Assembly (NCBI GenBank): GCA_965249645.1
Contig: CBDFML010000009.1
Coordinates: forward strand, 248,001-312,000
Direction of reading: 5' to 3'
DNA from: CAVOEB01 sp965249645
GTDB lineage: Bacteria > Pseudomonadota > Alphaproteobacteria > UBA828 > JAPUJA01
DNA: 64,000 nucleotides
Both the position numbers and the translations under genes were made by a program. Shown here one piece after another: positions 27,023-36,252 of this stretch. The notes under the pieces are model-generated. The model had not been told where the DNA came from, did not search any database, and worked only from the letters and a program-made list of their open reading frames with translations. How positions within the stretch are numbered: the stretch's first letter is position 1; each line of letters opens with the position of its first letter.

Positions 27023-28117
27023 GTGATCTCGCGTCGCAACATCACGATTATGGTTGGGCTGCTCGCCCTCGTAGGACTGGGGCTCGGGCTCGGTCTGGGC
27101 CTCGGCGGCTCCGACGAGCCGGGCGAAACGCCGCCGGCTGCCGAGACCGACGCCGCCGAGACCGGCACCGCCGAGACCGGCACCGCCGACGCGCCGGGTG
27201 CCCCCGCGGACGGAGGCGCTGTCGAGAAAGCCGCAGGGTCGGAGCCGGTCGCTCCCGATGAGCCGACTGACGTCATCAAACCGACTTTCGATGTGGTCCG
27301 CATCGGCCCCAGCGGCGATGCGGTGATTGCGGGTCGTGCCGCGCCAGGCGCCGAGATCACCGTGGTGCTCGATGGCGAAAAGGAGATCGGCACTGTGCGC
27401 GCGGACGAGCGGGGCGAATCGGTGCTCCTGCCGAGCGAGCCGCTGCCTCCGGGCACCCACGAATTCTCCCTGTCCTCCCGGCTGCCCGAGGGCGCGGAGG
27501 TCGAGTCCGATCAGGTCGTGGTGCTCGTGGTGCCCGAGCCCGCCGAGACGTTGGCCGAGGGCGCAACCGGCGAGCAGGCGATGGCGGTGATCGTGCCCCG
27601 CGAAGGCGATGGGGCCAGCACCGTCCTGCAGCTTCCGGGCGAAGCGGACGACGCAGGCCCGGCGGCGAGCGTTGTGCTCGACATCCTCGATTACGACCAG
27701 GCCGGCACCTTGATCCTGTCCGGGCGGGGCCGGCCCGGCGGTTCGGTGCGGGCCTATCTCGACAACAATTTCATCGGTGGTGCGCCGATCGATGCCGACG
27801 GGCGGTGGCGGATCGTCCCGGAAAAGTCCCTGGCGCCCGGCCTCTACACCCTGCGGCTCGACGAGTTGGGGTCCGACGGGGCCGTCATCGCGCGGATCGA
27901 GACACCCCTCTCCAGGGCTCGCCCGGAGGAAATTGAGCTCGCTCCGGGGCGGGCTCTGGTGGTTGTGCAGCCGGGCAACAGCCTGTGGCGAATTGCCCGG
28001 CGGATTTATGGCGGCGGGGTCCATTTCACTCTGATTTTTCAGGCAAACAGCGACCAGATTCGGGATCCCGACCTGATCTACCCGGGCCAGATCTTCGCGC
28101 TGCCCGAGCGCGGCTAA
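27023..28117 (+). CDS. membrane-anchored LysM-domain protein
   Basis: 364 residues from a GTG start. One transmembrane helix (about residues 8-28, glycine/leucine rich) is followed by a low-complexity linker with ETGTAETGTA repeats. Two Ig/Big-like beta modules follow, each with a PGxx..VxxDG type pattern (RAAPGAEITVVLDGEKEIGT and RGRPGGSVRAYLDNNFIGGA). A C-terminal LysM domain binds peptidoglycan (VVQPGNSLWRIARRIYGGGV and YPGQIFALPERG). It is a periplasmic protein tied to the inner membrane that grips the cell wall. Many alphaproteobacteria have this architecture; its exact role is not known to me. Confidence 0.85.
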   Translation: MISRRNITIMVGLLALVGLGLGLGLGLGGSDEPGETPPAAETDAAETGTAETGTADAPGAPADGGAVEKAAGSEPVAPDEPTDVIKPTFDVVRIGPSGDAVIAGRAAPGAEITVVLDGEKEIGTVRADERGESVLLPSEPLPPGTHEFSLSSRLPEGAEVESDQVVVLVVPEPAETLAEGATGEQAMAVIVPREGDGASTVLQLPGEADDAGPAASVVLDILDYDQAGTLILSGRGRPGGSVRAYLDNNFIGGAPIDADGRWRIVPEKSLAPGLYTLRLDELGSDGAVIARIETPLSRARPEEIELAPGRALVVVQPGNSLWRIARRIYGGGVHFTLIFQANSDQIRDPDLIYPGQIFALPERG

Positions 28118-28121
28118 ACGA

Positions 28122-28153
28122 CGCACCCGTCCGGGCCGGAAGCCTCGGGTGCG
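28122..28153. terminator. hairpin between convergent genes
   Basis: CGCACCC and GGGTGCG form a seven-base stem around an 18-base GC-rich interior, four bases after the LysM stop. There is no clear U-tract, so terminator function is uncertain. Confidence 0.35.
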
Positions 28154-28213
28154 CAATCAAAGCCTAACGCCCAGCGCCGGCCGAACCCTCGAGCCGCGGC
28201 GCGCGAAACGCGG

Positions 28214-28693
28214 TCAGGTCAGCCGGGCGATCATATAGCGCAGCAGGCTCACGGCGCGCGCCTTGTCCTCCGACGAGAGGCCGTGGGTCGCCCGGGCGTT
28301 GACTTCCTGGGCACAGGGGATCAGGTCGTCGCGCAGCTCGCGGCTCCGCTCCGTCAGCCGCACGTTGACCTCGCGCCGATCCCGTTGACTCCTCTCGCGC
28401 CGCACCAGCCCGTCGCGCTCCATGCGGTCGAGGGTTCGCGCGGTGGTCGGTTCTTCGATCTGGATGCGACGGCTCAACTCCTTCTGGGTCAGCCCGTCTT
28501 CCTCCCAAAGATGGAGCAGGAGCGGCCATTGGCCGGCGCTGACGCCGTAATCGGCGAGGCGCGCGCCCAACGCCTTGCCGAAGAGGCGGGCGGCCAGTGC
28601 GCTCAGATGGCCGATGTTCTGATCGATGACGAACGCCGTGCCCTCGCTTTCAGGCGCGCCCGGCGGTGTTGTGCGGGTAACATCGTAGGCCAT
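28214..28693 (-). CDS. MarR family transcriptional regulator
   Basis: 159 residues with a winged helix-turn-helix. SAGQWPLLLHLWEEDGLTQK, then ELSRRIQIEEPTTARTLDRM as recognition helix region, and RRERSQRDRREVNVRLTERS as the wing are typical MarR features. It probably represses a nearby or distant gene and is released by a small aromatic ligand. The nearest divergent gene is the HpcH/HpaI aldolase at 28880, a plausible target because MarR proteins often control aromatic-catabolism genes; this is inference only. A TTGCCA-N17-TACTGT promoter-like pair lies upstream on the minus strand. Confidence 0.88.
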   Translation of the reverse strand: MAYDVTRTTPPGAPESEGTAFVIDQNIGHLSALAARLFGKALGARLADYGVSAGQWPLLLHLWEEDGLTQKELSRRIQIEEPTTARTLDRMERDGLVRRERSQRDRREVNVRLTERSRELRDDLIPCAQEVNARATHGLSSEDKARAVSLLRYMIARLT

Positions 28694-28879
28694 GGGTTGG
28701 TTCGTTCCACGTCCGCGACGGCCCCTCGGTCGTCGAATGGTAAGGCATTGATAACATGACAGTAACCACGAGTGCTTGGCTTGGCAATTAACACCTGATC
28801 CGGCGCCTCCGCGGGACCGCTTCCGCGCCGTCGGCGGCGGTGCTAATGTGGCGGGCCGTCAGCGGGAGAAAGCGTCGCT

Positions 28880-29647
28880 GTGACCAAAACCAATCGCGTC
28901 AAGCAACGTCTGCAGGCCGGCGAGCGTGCGCTCGTCTGCTGGCTCCATCTGTCCAGTTCCCTCGCGGCGGAGATTGTCGCCCAGGCAGGCTATGACGGGG
29001 TGCTGATCGATCACGAGCACGGGCCGGGCGATTTCCTCAACGCGATCGCTCTGATGCAGGCGAGCGGGGCGGGCGGTTGCACGCCGATCATGCGGGTCCC
29101 GTGGAATGATCCGGTCTATATCAAGCGCGCGCTCGACATCGGCGTGCAAGGCGTGATGGTGCCCAATGTCCAGAGCGCCGAGGAAGCCGCCGCCGCGGTG
29201 GCCGCGTGTCGCTATCCGCCAGGGGGCATCCGCGGCATGGCAACCCAGATCGCGCGCTGTGCCGACTACGGCGGCCGGAGCGACGAATATATCGAGGGCT
29301 GGAGCGAGCAGCTTCTCGTGATCTGCCAGATCGAAACCCCGCGCGCCGTCGCCGACGTAGCCGCCATCGCGGCAGTCGAGGGGGTCGACATGTTGTTCGT
29401 CGGGCCCTCCGACCTCTCGGCCAGCGCCGGGCACACCGGCGATCTCGGCCATCCCGACGTTGCCGCGCTGATCGCCGAGGTCGAGACCCGCACCCGGGCT
29501 GCGGGTAAGTGGTTGGGGTCTATCCCGTTACCCGGGCGCGATGCCGGCGCGCTGTTCGCCGACGGCTACGATCTCGTGATCTCCGCCAGCGACGTTTCGC
29601 TGTTGCGTCTGGCCGCCGCGGCGGACCGGGTCGAATCGGGCTTCTGA
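28880..29647 (+). CDS. HpcH/HpaI aldolase family protein
   Basis: 255 residues starting at GTG. The family makes or breaks carbon-carbon bonds of 2-keto acids such as 4-hydroxy-2-oxo-heptanedioate, using a divalent metal. The catalytic region GYDGVLIDHEHGPGDF, the metal-binding glutamate in VICQIETPRAVADV and aspartate in MLFVGPSDLSAS are intact, as is PPGGIRGMATQ. It is divergent from the MarR gene with 186 bases between. Substrate is not determined by sequence. Confidence 0.88.
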   Translation: MTKTNRVKQRLQAGERALVCWLHLSSSLAAEIVAQAGYDGVLIDHEHGPGDFLNAIALMQASGAGGCTPIMRVPWNDPVYIKRALDIGVQGVMVPNVQSAEEAAAAVAACRYPPGGIRGMATQIARCADYGGRSDEYIEGWSEQLLVICQIETPRAVADVAAIAAVEGVDMLFVGPSDLSASAGHTGDLGHPDVAALIAEVETRTRAAGKWLGSIPLPGRDAGALFADGYDLVISASDVSLLRLAAAADRVESGF

Positions 29648-29694
29648 GCACCCCGGATTTCACCGACCTTTCAGTCTCTTAGGTCGTCAATCCT

Positions 29695-29709
29695 TTAAAC
29701 CCTTGTTAA
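29695..29709 (+). promoter_or_regulatory. CtrA box upstream of the first TPR-GT41 gene
   Basis: A perfect TTAA-N7-TTAA (spacer ACCCTTG), 39 bases before the ATG at 29749, in an otherwise AT-enriched 101-base gap. The downstream genes through 36893 are packed or overlapping, so this site may drive the whole cluster. Confidence 0.75.
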
Positions 29710-29748
29710 ACCTTTCATCCTAGTCTCTGAGCAGATTCTAGGGTAACG

Positions 29749-31629
29749 ATGAACGAACTCGAAGCACTATTCGAATCCGCCGTCGAACATCATCAGGCCG
29801 GCAGCCTGGTGGTGGCCAAGGCGCTGTATAAGCAGATTCTGCGTAAGAATCCGCAGCATATCGGCGTGCTCAACAACCTTGGCGCGGCGCTGGACGGGCT
29901 TGGCCTGTTCGACGAGGCGATCGACGCGTATCGCGCGGCGCTCAAGCTCGATCCCCACAACGCCGGTCTGCACAACAATCTGGGCAACGTGCTCAAGGAG
30001 CTGGGCTCGCTCGACGCCGCGGTCGAGCATTATGAAGCGTCGCTCGCGCTTGATCCCTCCAATTCCGAAGCCCACAACAACCTCGGCGCGGTGCTCCAGG
30101 GTCTGGGCCGCTTTGACGACGCGATCTCCTGCTTCCGCAAGTCGCTCGCGATCCGGGATCATTCCGTCGAGGCGTTGAACAACCTGGGCGATACGCTCCA
30201 CGTGGTCGATCGCCTCGAGGAAGCGGGCGATTGCTTCCGCCGCGCCTTCGAACTGGCGCCCAGCGACGGGTTGCGCATCAAGCTCGCTCTCCTGCTGTCG
30301 CCCTTCCACGCGTCCATCGACGCGCTTAATCACTCGCGCCGCGTTCTCGTCGACGAGATCGACGCGCTGTGCGCCAAGCCCGCGGTGCTCGTCGACCCGC
30401 TGCACGAGGTCAACGCCGCGCCCTTCTATCTGGGCTTCCAGGGCTTCAACGACCGCGATCTGATGGGGCGCATCGGCGAGCTGTTCCGTGACGCACTGCC
30501 GGAATACGCCTCCCCCAACCTGCCCCTGCCACCCGGCGAGCGTTTGCGGCTCGGATTCATCTCCAGCTTCTGGTCGAGCCAGAGTGCCGGCAGCCGCTAC
30601 GAGGACGCGATCGTGCGGATCGCGGACACCGACGAGTTCGAGATTACGATTTTCGCCGCGGGCCCCGCTGCAACCCACGACGCGCTCTTCGACGGTGCCG
30701 ACCTCAACATCGTCCGTCTGCCCATGAATTTGGGCGCGACGCGCCAGATGGTGGCCAACCGCTGTCTCGACATCCTGATCTACGCCGACATCGGCATCGA
30801 TCCGTTCACCTATTATCTCTCCTTTACCCGCCTAGCCGGTATCCAGTGTGCACTCGGTGGCCACCCGGTGACCACCGGCGTGCCGACCATCGACTATTTC
30901 CTTTCAAGCACCGATCTCGACACCGCCGACGGCCAGGAGCGTTACAGCGAGACGCTCATCCGGCTCGATTGCGCGCCCCGCAGCTTCCGGCGCCCCGAGC
31001 TTCCCGAAACGCCCGCCAGCCGGGCCGACCTCGGCCTGCCCGTCGACCGCACGATTTATGTGTGCCCGGTGATGCCGTTCAAGCTGCACCCCAGCTTCGA
31101 CGCCATGCTCGCCGGCATCTTGCGGCGCGACGAGAAGCGCGAGATCGTGCTCTTCCAGGACCGTCCCTCTCCGGCACTGCACGAAAAGCTGGTCGAGCGC
31201 TTCCGGATCTCGATGCCCGACGTTGCGTCGCGCATCCGCTTTTTGCCCTTCGCGCCCCGCCCGGTTTTCATGGACATCGTCATGGCTGCCTACGTGCTGC
31301 TCGACAGCCACCCCTTCGGCGCCGTCAAGACTGCCTTCATCGCCCTCGCCGCGGGCACCCCGCTCGTCACCCTGCCCGGCGCCGACCAGCGTGGCCGGGT
31401 GGTTTACAGCTGCTACCAGCGGATGGGAGGCTTCGAGGACTGCATCGCGCGCGACGCCGACGACTATGTCGACATCGCGGTCCGCCTCGGCGCTGATCCC
31501 GAATTATGCGACCAGGTCGGACGTGCCATTCTCGAGCGCAACCACCTGCTCTACGACGATCACACCGGGGCCGTCTCACTCTCGGCGTTCTTCCGCGAGC
31601 TGTTGCCCGCCGCCCGAAAGATCGGTTGA
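29749..31629 (+). CDS. TPR-domain GT41 (OGT/SPINDLY-type) glycosyltransferase, FlmG-like
   Basis: 626 residues. About five tetratricopeptide repeats fill residues 1-185 (for example NNLGAALDGLGLFDEAIDAY and HNNLGNVLKELGSLDAAVEH). A GT41 catalytic region covers about 255-620, with GHPVTTGVPTIDYFLSSTDL, YSETLIRLDCAP, FKLHPSFDAMLAGIL and LLDSHPFGAVKTAFIALAAG. Such enzymes move sugars onto Ser/Thr of proteins. The layout resembles Caulobacter FlmG, the flagellin O-glycosyltransferase. It is first in a cluster behind a perfect CtrA box, and its TGA overlaps the ATG of the aminotransferase. A paralogue follows at 32822. Protein target is inferred, not shown. Confidence 0.85.
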   Translation: MNELEALFESAVEHHQAGSLVVAKALYKQILRKNPQHIGVLNNLGAALDGLGLFDEAIDAYRAALKLDPHNAGLHNNLGNVLKELGSLDAAVEHYEASLALDPSNSEAHNNLGAVLQGLGRFDDAISCFRKSLAIRDHSVEALNNLGDTLHVVDRLEEAGDCFRRAFELAPSDGLRIKLALLLSPFHASIDALNHSRRVLVDEIDALCAKPAVLVDPLHEVNAAPFYLGFQGFNDRDLMGRIGELFRDALPEYASPNLPLPPGERLRLGFISSFWSSQSAGSRYEDAIVRIADTDEFEITIFAAGPAATHDALFDGADLNIVRLPMNLGATRQMVANRCLDILIYADIGIDPFTYYLSFTRLAGIQCALGGHPVTTGVPTIDYFLSSTDLDTADGQERYSETLIRLDCAPRSFRRPELPETPASRADLGLPVDRTIYVCPVMPFKLHPSFDAMLAGILRRDEKREIVLFQDRPSPALHEKLVERFRISMPDVASRIRFLPFAPRPVFMDIVMAAYVLLDSHPFGAVKTAFIALAAGTPLVTLPGADQRGRVVYSCYQRMGGFEDCIARDADDYVDIAVRLGADPELCDQVGRAILERNHLLYDDHTGAVSLSAFFRELLPAARKIG

Positions 31630-32792
31630 TGGCGGCGGCGGCGCCGCAAATCCGGGTTTGTCGTCCACAATTGCCGGACGCCGACCAGCTTCGCCCCTAT
31701 CTCGAAGAAATCGATCGCTCGGGCCAGTACACCAACTTCGGGCCCCTGCTGCGCCGCTTCGAGCGTCGCCTCGCCGAGCGCTATCACGTCGCTGACGAGT
31801 GCGTCGCCTGTGTCTCCAACGGCACGACCGGCCTCGCGCTGGCGTTGCGTGCCACGGCAATCCCCGAAGCGCGGCTCTGCGTCATGCCGGCGTGGACCTT
31901 TGTTGCGACCGCCCACGCTGCACGAATCGCCGGTCTCGAACCCAATTTCGTCGATGTCGATCCCGAAACCTGGTCGCTGACACCCGCGGCCGCGCTGGCC
32001 ACGGTGGTCCATGCGCCCGGCCCTGTGGGCGCCGTGCTGCCGGTCTCGCCGCTCGGTGCGCCGGTCGATGTCGGCGCCTGGGACGCCTTCTCCGCCGAGA
32101 CCGGCTTGCCTGTGGTGATCGACGCCGCCGGTGGTTTCGACGGTGCCAGGCCGGGGACCGCGCCCATGATGATCAGCCTGCACGCGACCAAGGTGTTCGG
32201 CGTCGGCGAGGGCGGCTTCGTGATCTCCACCGACGGCGCGCTCGTCGCCGAGGTCCGCCGCCGTGCAAATTTCGGCTTCGGCTCCGGTCGGGTCGCCACC
32301 GTCGAGGGCACCAATGCCAAGATGAGCGAATATCCTACCGCCATGGGGCTGGCCGGGCTCGATCACTGGAGCGCCCGGCGTGCGGACTTGGCCAACCTCG
32401 TCGGGCTCTATCGCGACGGCTTCGCCCGGCTTTAGGGTGTCGAGCCTTCGCCGGGGTTCGGCGGCGGTTGGGTGGCGTCCACCTGTGTCGTCGAGTTCGA
32501 GGAGGCCGCCGCCGCCGCCATCGCTCGGTGGCTTGCCGAAGCGGGCATCGAGACTCACCGCTGGTGGGGCCTGGGCTGCCACGCCCAGCCTGCCTTTATC
32601 GATTGCCCGCGCACGCCGCTGCCCGTCACCGACGCGCTCGCACCCCGGGTGCTCGGGCTGCCTTTCCATCTCGGGCTCGACGATGTCGACCTGTTTGCCG
32701 TCCTCGCCGCACTGGGTCGGGGCATGATCGCCGAGCGCGCGGACTCGGGCGACATGACCCCGGTGCATCTGCGCGCGCTCGGCGCCGCCTGA
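31629..32792 (+). pseudogene. DegT/DnrJ/EryC1 aminotransferase interrupted by an in-frame amber codon
   Basis: PLP-dependent sugar aminotransferase family, about 387 codons if read through. The first 268 codons include the fold-type I start, DAAGGFDGA and the PLP lysine Lys188 in SLHATKVFGVGEGG. A TAG stop at 32433-32435 follows FARL. The same frame then continues with clear coding sequence (GWVASTCVVEFEEAAAAAIA through PFHLGLDDVDLFAVLAALG), the expected C-terminal domain, to a TGA at 32790. So one point change (or a base error) splits the gene. TAG is an ordinary stop elsewhere in the window (flgC, fliE, icd), so recoding is unlikely. The family makes amino sugars for glycans; it lies between the two TPR-GT41 genes. 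Confidence 0.85.
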
Positions 32793-32821
32793 GCGCGGAC
32801 CGGAGCGGGGAGCGAGCGATC

Positions 32822-34858
32822 ATGGCGCGCACGACGGCGGCACGGACCGTGACCAAGAAATCCGGGACCGCGTCCAGCCTGCGGGACAGTCTGGTTCGGG
32901 GCATCGGTCACCAGCAGCGGAGCGAGCATCGCGAGGCCGAGGGCATCTACCGGAGTCTGCTCGTGGCCGTGCCCGACCAGCCCGACGCGACCCATTTCTT
33001 GGGTCTCGCTCTCTACCAGCAGGACCGGACGACCGAGGCGTTCGAGCATCTGACCCGCTCGATCGCGCTTAATCCCCGGTCCGCGGATTATCACAACAAT
33101 CTCGCCTCGGTGCTGCTCGACGGCGCCGATCCCGAAGGCGCGCGTCGTCATGCCGAAAGTGCGCTGACCCTCGATCCTGCTCTGATTTCGGCACGCAACA
33201 CGCTGGGCGCGGCGTTGCTCCGCCTGGGCGAGCCGGCCGCTGCGGTAAGCCATTTCGAGGCGGTGATCGCCGCGGACGCTCGAGTTGCCGACGCGCACAA
33301 CAACCTTGGCGCGGCGCTTCAGGGTCTGGGCCGGCTCGACGATGCGGTGGCCTGCTACCGCCGTGCCCTGTTGCTCGACCCGGACCTCGCCGCGGCCTGG
33401 AACAACCTGGGTGACGCGCTGCACGCTCTCGAGCGGATCGACGAGGCGGGCGATGCCTACCGCCGGGCCTATGAGCTGGCGCCCAATGACGGCCTGCGCA
33501 TCAAGCGCGCGCTTCTGCTGCCCACGATTTATCGCTCCCAGGACGACCTCGACGCGGCGCGCGCCCGCCTCTCCAGCGAGGTCGACGCCCTTCTCGCGCA
33601 GGGCGTCCGGCTGACGGACCCCTTGGGCGAGGTTAATCTGGCGACCTTCCTGATCGCCTACCAGGGCGAAAACGACCGTGACCTGATGAGCCGTATCGCG
33701 CGTCTATTCCGGCCCCATTTGCCCGAAGTTGCGGCTCCGTGCTCCCCGTCGCCCCGCCGGGCGCGCGCGCGCCGGCGCATCGGCTTCATCTCCAGCTTCT
33801 GGGTCGCTCATTCCGTGGCCATTATCTATCGCCGGCTGGTCGATCGCCTGGCCGAGCTCGATTTCGACGTCGTTCTGTTCGCCGCCGGTGCCCACGAGGG
33901 CAGCGACAAGCAATTTGCCGCTGACGCCGATCTCGACGTGGTTCGTCTGCCGGCCAACCTCGACGCGGCCCGGAGCGTCGTCGCCGAGCGCGGGCTCGAC
34001 GCCCTGATCTACGCCGACATCGGCATGGATCCCTTCACCTATTTCCTGGCCTTCACACGCCTCGCCCCGGCGCAATGCGTGCTCGGCGGCCACCCGGCAA
34101 CGACGGGAATTCCGACCATCGACTACTACCTCTCACACGCCGACCTCAACGCCGGCGACGGTCGGAGCCACTACAGCGAGAGCCTCGTCAATCTGCGCGC
34201 GTTGCCCAACTATTTTCCCCGCCCCGAGCTGCCCGACCCGCCCGCCGGGCGCGCGGCGCTGGAACTCGAAGGCTCGGGCGCGCTCTACGTCTGCCCAATG
34301 ATGCTGTTCAAGTTCCACCCCGCTTTCGATGCCATGCTGGCCGGCATTCTGCGGCGTGATCCGACCGGGCGGCTGGTGTTGTTTCGGGATCGCAAGGCGC
34401 CTCACCTGCACGAGGCCCTGGCCGAACGCTTCCGGATCGTCATGCCAGACGTCGCCGGGCGCATCCACTTCCGGCCCTTCGCGCCGAGCGACGAGTTCTT
34501 CTCCATCCTCATGGCGGCCGACGTGCTGCTCGACAGCCATCCCTTCGGCTCGGGCACCACTGCCTACATGGCGTTCGCGACGGGGGCACCGCTGGTTACC
34601 CTGCCGGGCGCGGACGAGCGCGGTCGGGTCGTCTACAGCTGCTACCGCAAGATGGGGTTGACCGACTGCATCGCGCGCGACGCCGAGGATTATGCCGACA
34701 TCGCCGTGCGCCTGGGCACCGACGGGGCCGAGCGCGCCCGCGTTTCGGCTGCGATCCACGCCCGGAGCGGCGTGCTCTACGACGATCCCTCCGGCGCCGA
34801 CGCCATCGCGGAGTTTCTTGCCGGCCTGCCCCGCGCGGGCGAGAAGCTCGCACCGTGA
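32822..34858 (+). CDS. second TPR-domain GT41 glycosyltransferase (paralogue)
   Basis: 678 residues. A basic N-terminus precedes about six TPRs (residues 30-230: THFLGLALYQQDRTTEAFEH, HNNLGAALQGLGRLDDAVAC) and a GT41 domain (about 300-670) with GHPATTGIPTIDYYLSHADL, YSESLVNLRALPNYF, FKFHPAFDAMLAGIL and LLDSHPFGSGTTAYMAF. It is clearly a paralogue of the gene at 29749, sharing domain order and most motifs, but is longer at the N-terminus. AGCGAGCG before the ATG is a weak ribosome binding site. Its TGA overlaps the GTG of the ligase gene. Two such enzymes may modify different proteins or different sites. Confidence 0.85.
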   Translation: MARTTAARTVTKKSGTASSLRDSLVRGIGHQQRSEHREAEGIYRSLLVAVPDQPDATHFLGLALYQQDRTTEAFEHLTRSIALNPRSADYHNNLASVLLDGADPEGARRHAESALTLDPALISARNTLGAALLRLGEPAAAVSHFEAVIAADARVADAHNNLGAALQGLGRLDDAVACYRRALLLDPDLAAAWNNLGDALHALERIDEAGDAYRRAYELAPNDGLRIKRALLLPTIYRSQDDLDAARARLSSEVDALLAQGVRLTDPLGEVNLATFLIAYQGENDRDLMSRIARLFRPHLPEVAAPCSPSPRRARARRRIGFISSFWVAHSVAIIYRRLVDRLAELDFDVVLFAAGAHEGSDKQFAADADLDVVRLPANLDAARSVVAERGLDALIYADIGMDPFTYFLAFTRLAPAQCVLGGHPATTGIPTIDYYLSHADLNAGDGRSHYSESLVNLRALPNYFPRPELPDPPAGRAALELEGSGALYVCPMMLFKFHPAFDAMLAGILRRDPTGRLVLFRDRKAPHLHEALAERFRIVMPDVAGRIHFRPFAPSDEFFSILMAADVLLDSHPFGSGTTAYMAFATGAPLVTLPGADERGRVVYSCYRKMGLTDCIARDAEDYADIAVRLGTDGAERARVSAAIHARSGVLYDDPSGADAIAEFLAGLPRAGEKLAP

Positions 34859-36252
34859 GCGCCGCCGCGCCCGTCATTCAGCGCCGTGCCGACGGCGGCT
34901 GGCGTCGCTACTGGGACGAGGAGCGCGAGACCCTGCCCGCGGCCCAGCGCCGCCGAGCGATCTTCGAGCGCATCAAGATCCAGCTCGACTACGCCTATCA
35001 TGCGATTCCCTTCTATCGGGACCTCTACGACCGCCACGACGTGCGCCCCGACGATATCCGCCATCTCGAGGATTTCACCGAGAAGGTGCCGATCGTCACC
35101 AAGGCCATGCTCCGCGAGTCCCAGGATCGCCACCCGCCGTTCGGCGATTATCTTGGCGTCGAGCCCGTCGAGGTTGCGCGCGTCCAGGGCACCTCTGGCA
35201 CCACCGGAGCGCCGACGCTGTTTGCTATCTCCGCGCAAGACTGGGCGCACATATCCGAGGCCCAGGCGATGCAGTGCTGGGCGGCGGGCCTGCGCCCCGA
35301 CGATACGGTCCAGATCGCCTTTCCCCTCGGCCTGTTCGTCGGCGGTTGGGGCCTTCTGGGTGCTGCCGAACGGATCGGCGCCGCGGTGTTGCCCGCGGGC
35401 GCGGGTGATTCCGAGCGCCAGGTCGCGCTGCTCGACCGGAGCAAGGCCACGGTGCTCTGCGCGACCCCCACCTACGCCCTGCATCTGGCCGACAAGGCGG
35501 CGGCTCTGGGCCTGGACGCGGCCGGCTCGGCGCTCCGCCTCGGTTTCTTCGGCGGCGAACCCGGCGCCGGCGTGCCCGCCACCAAGCGCCGCCTCGAAGC
35601 GGCCTGGGGCCTGTCTGCAATCGATTTCGGCAACGTTGCCGAGCTTCAACCCTGCTCGAACATGGAATGCGCTGCGCGCACCGGCATGCACGTCTGGATC
35701 GACGTCGATTACACCGAAGTGGTTCGCCCCGGCGAGCCTGCCTGCGGCCTGCCCATGGGTGAGACCGGCGCGGTGGTCTACACCCACCTGTGGCGCCGCT
35801 CCCAGCCGATGATCCGCTACTACCCCGGCGACGAGACTGTCATGACCGACGAGCCCTGCATCTGCGGACGCACTTATCCGCGCCTGCCCCGGGCCATCAT
35901 CGGCCGGCTCGACGACCTAATCATTCTGCGCGGCGTGAAGTTCTACCCCTCCGCGGTCGAGGAGGCGTTGCGCGCGCTCGACGGCCTGGGCACCGAGTTT
36001 CGCGTCCGTCTCTCCCGTGAGGGTGAGCTCGACGAGGCCATCATCGACGCCGAACTCGCCCCGGGCCGAACCCCCGACGACGAGATCCGGAGCGCGCTCC
36101 AGGCGGCGGCCGAGGCGAAGCTCAAGAGCCTTATCGGCCTGCGCCTGCCGGTGCGTCTGCACGCCGCGGGCGCACTCGAAGGGTCCGATTTCAAGGCCCG
36201 GCGCGTGATCGACGAGCGCCTTGGGGCCGCCCCGCCCGGAGAGATGCCATGA
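34855..36252 (+). CDS. adenylate-forming ligase, phenylacetate-CoA ligase (PaaK)-like
   Basis: 465 residues starting at a GTG that overlaps the previous stop (GTGA). The ATP-binding loop VQGTSGTTGAPTLF, the middle motifs IDFGNVAELQPCSN and PMIRYYPGDETVM, the hinge IIGRLDDLIILRGVKFYPSA and the C-terminal lysine region GSDFKARRVIDER are typical of PaaK-like enzymes, which activate a carboxylic acid as an acyl-adenylate and then a CoA thioester. Catabolic neighbours are absent. Wedged between a glycosyltransferase and a NeuD-type acyltransferase, it may instead supply an acyl group for decorating an amino sugar; that is inference. ATGA overlap links it to the next gene. Confidence 0.82.
   Translation: MSAAAPVIQRRADGGWRRYWDEERETLPAAQRRRAIFERIKIQLDYAYHAIPFYRDLYDRHDVRPDDIRHLEDFTEKVPIVTKAMLRESQDRHPPFGDYLGVEPVEVARVQGTSGTTGAPTLFAISAQDWAHISEAQAMQCWAAGLRPDDTVQIAFPLGLFVGGWGLLGAAERIGAAVLPAGAGDSERQVALLDRSKATVLCATPTYALHLADKAAALGLDAAGSALRLGFFGGEPGAGVPATKRRLEAAWGLSAIDFGNVAELQPCSNMECAARTGMHVWIDVDYTEVVRPGEPACGLPMGETGAVVYTHLWRRSQPMIRYYPGDETVMTDEPCICGRTYPRLPRAIIGRLDDLIILRGVKFYPSAVEEALRALDGLGTEFRVRLSREGELDEAIIDAELAPGRTPDDEIRSALQAAAEAKLKSLIGLRLPVRLHAAGALEGSDFKARRVIDERLGAAPPGEMP

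Noticed and set aside
32433..32435. TAG within the aminotransferase read as pyrrolysine or another recoded residue.
   Set aside because: TAG ends flgC, fliE and icd normally, no pyl genes or tRNA are present, and the site is not near a family active site.
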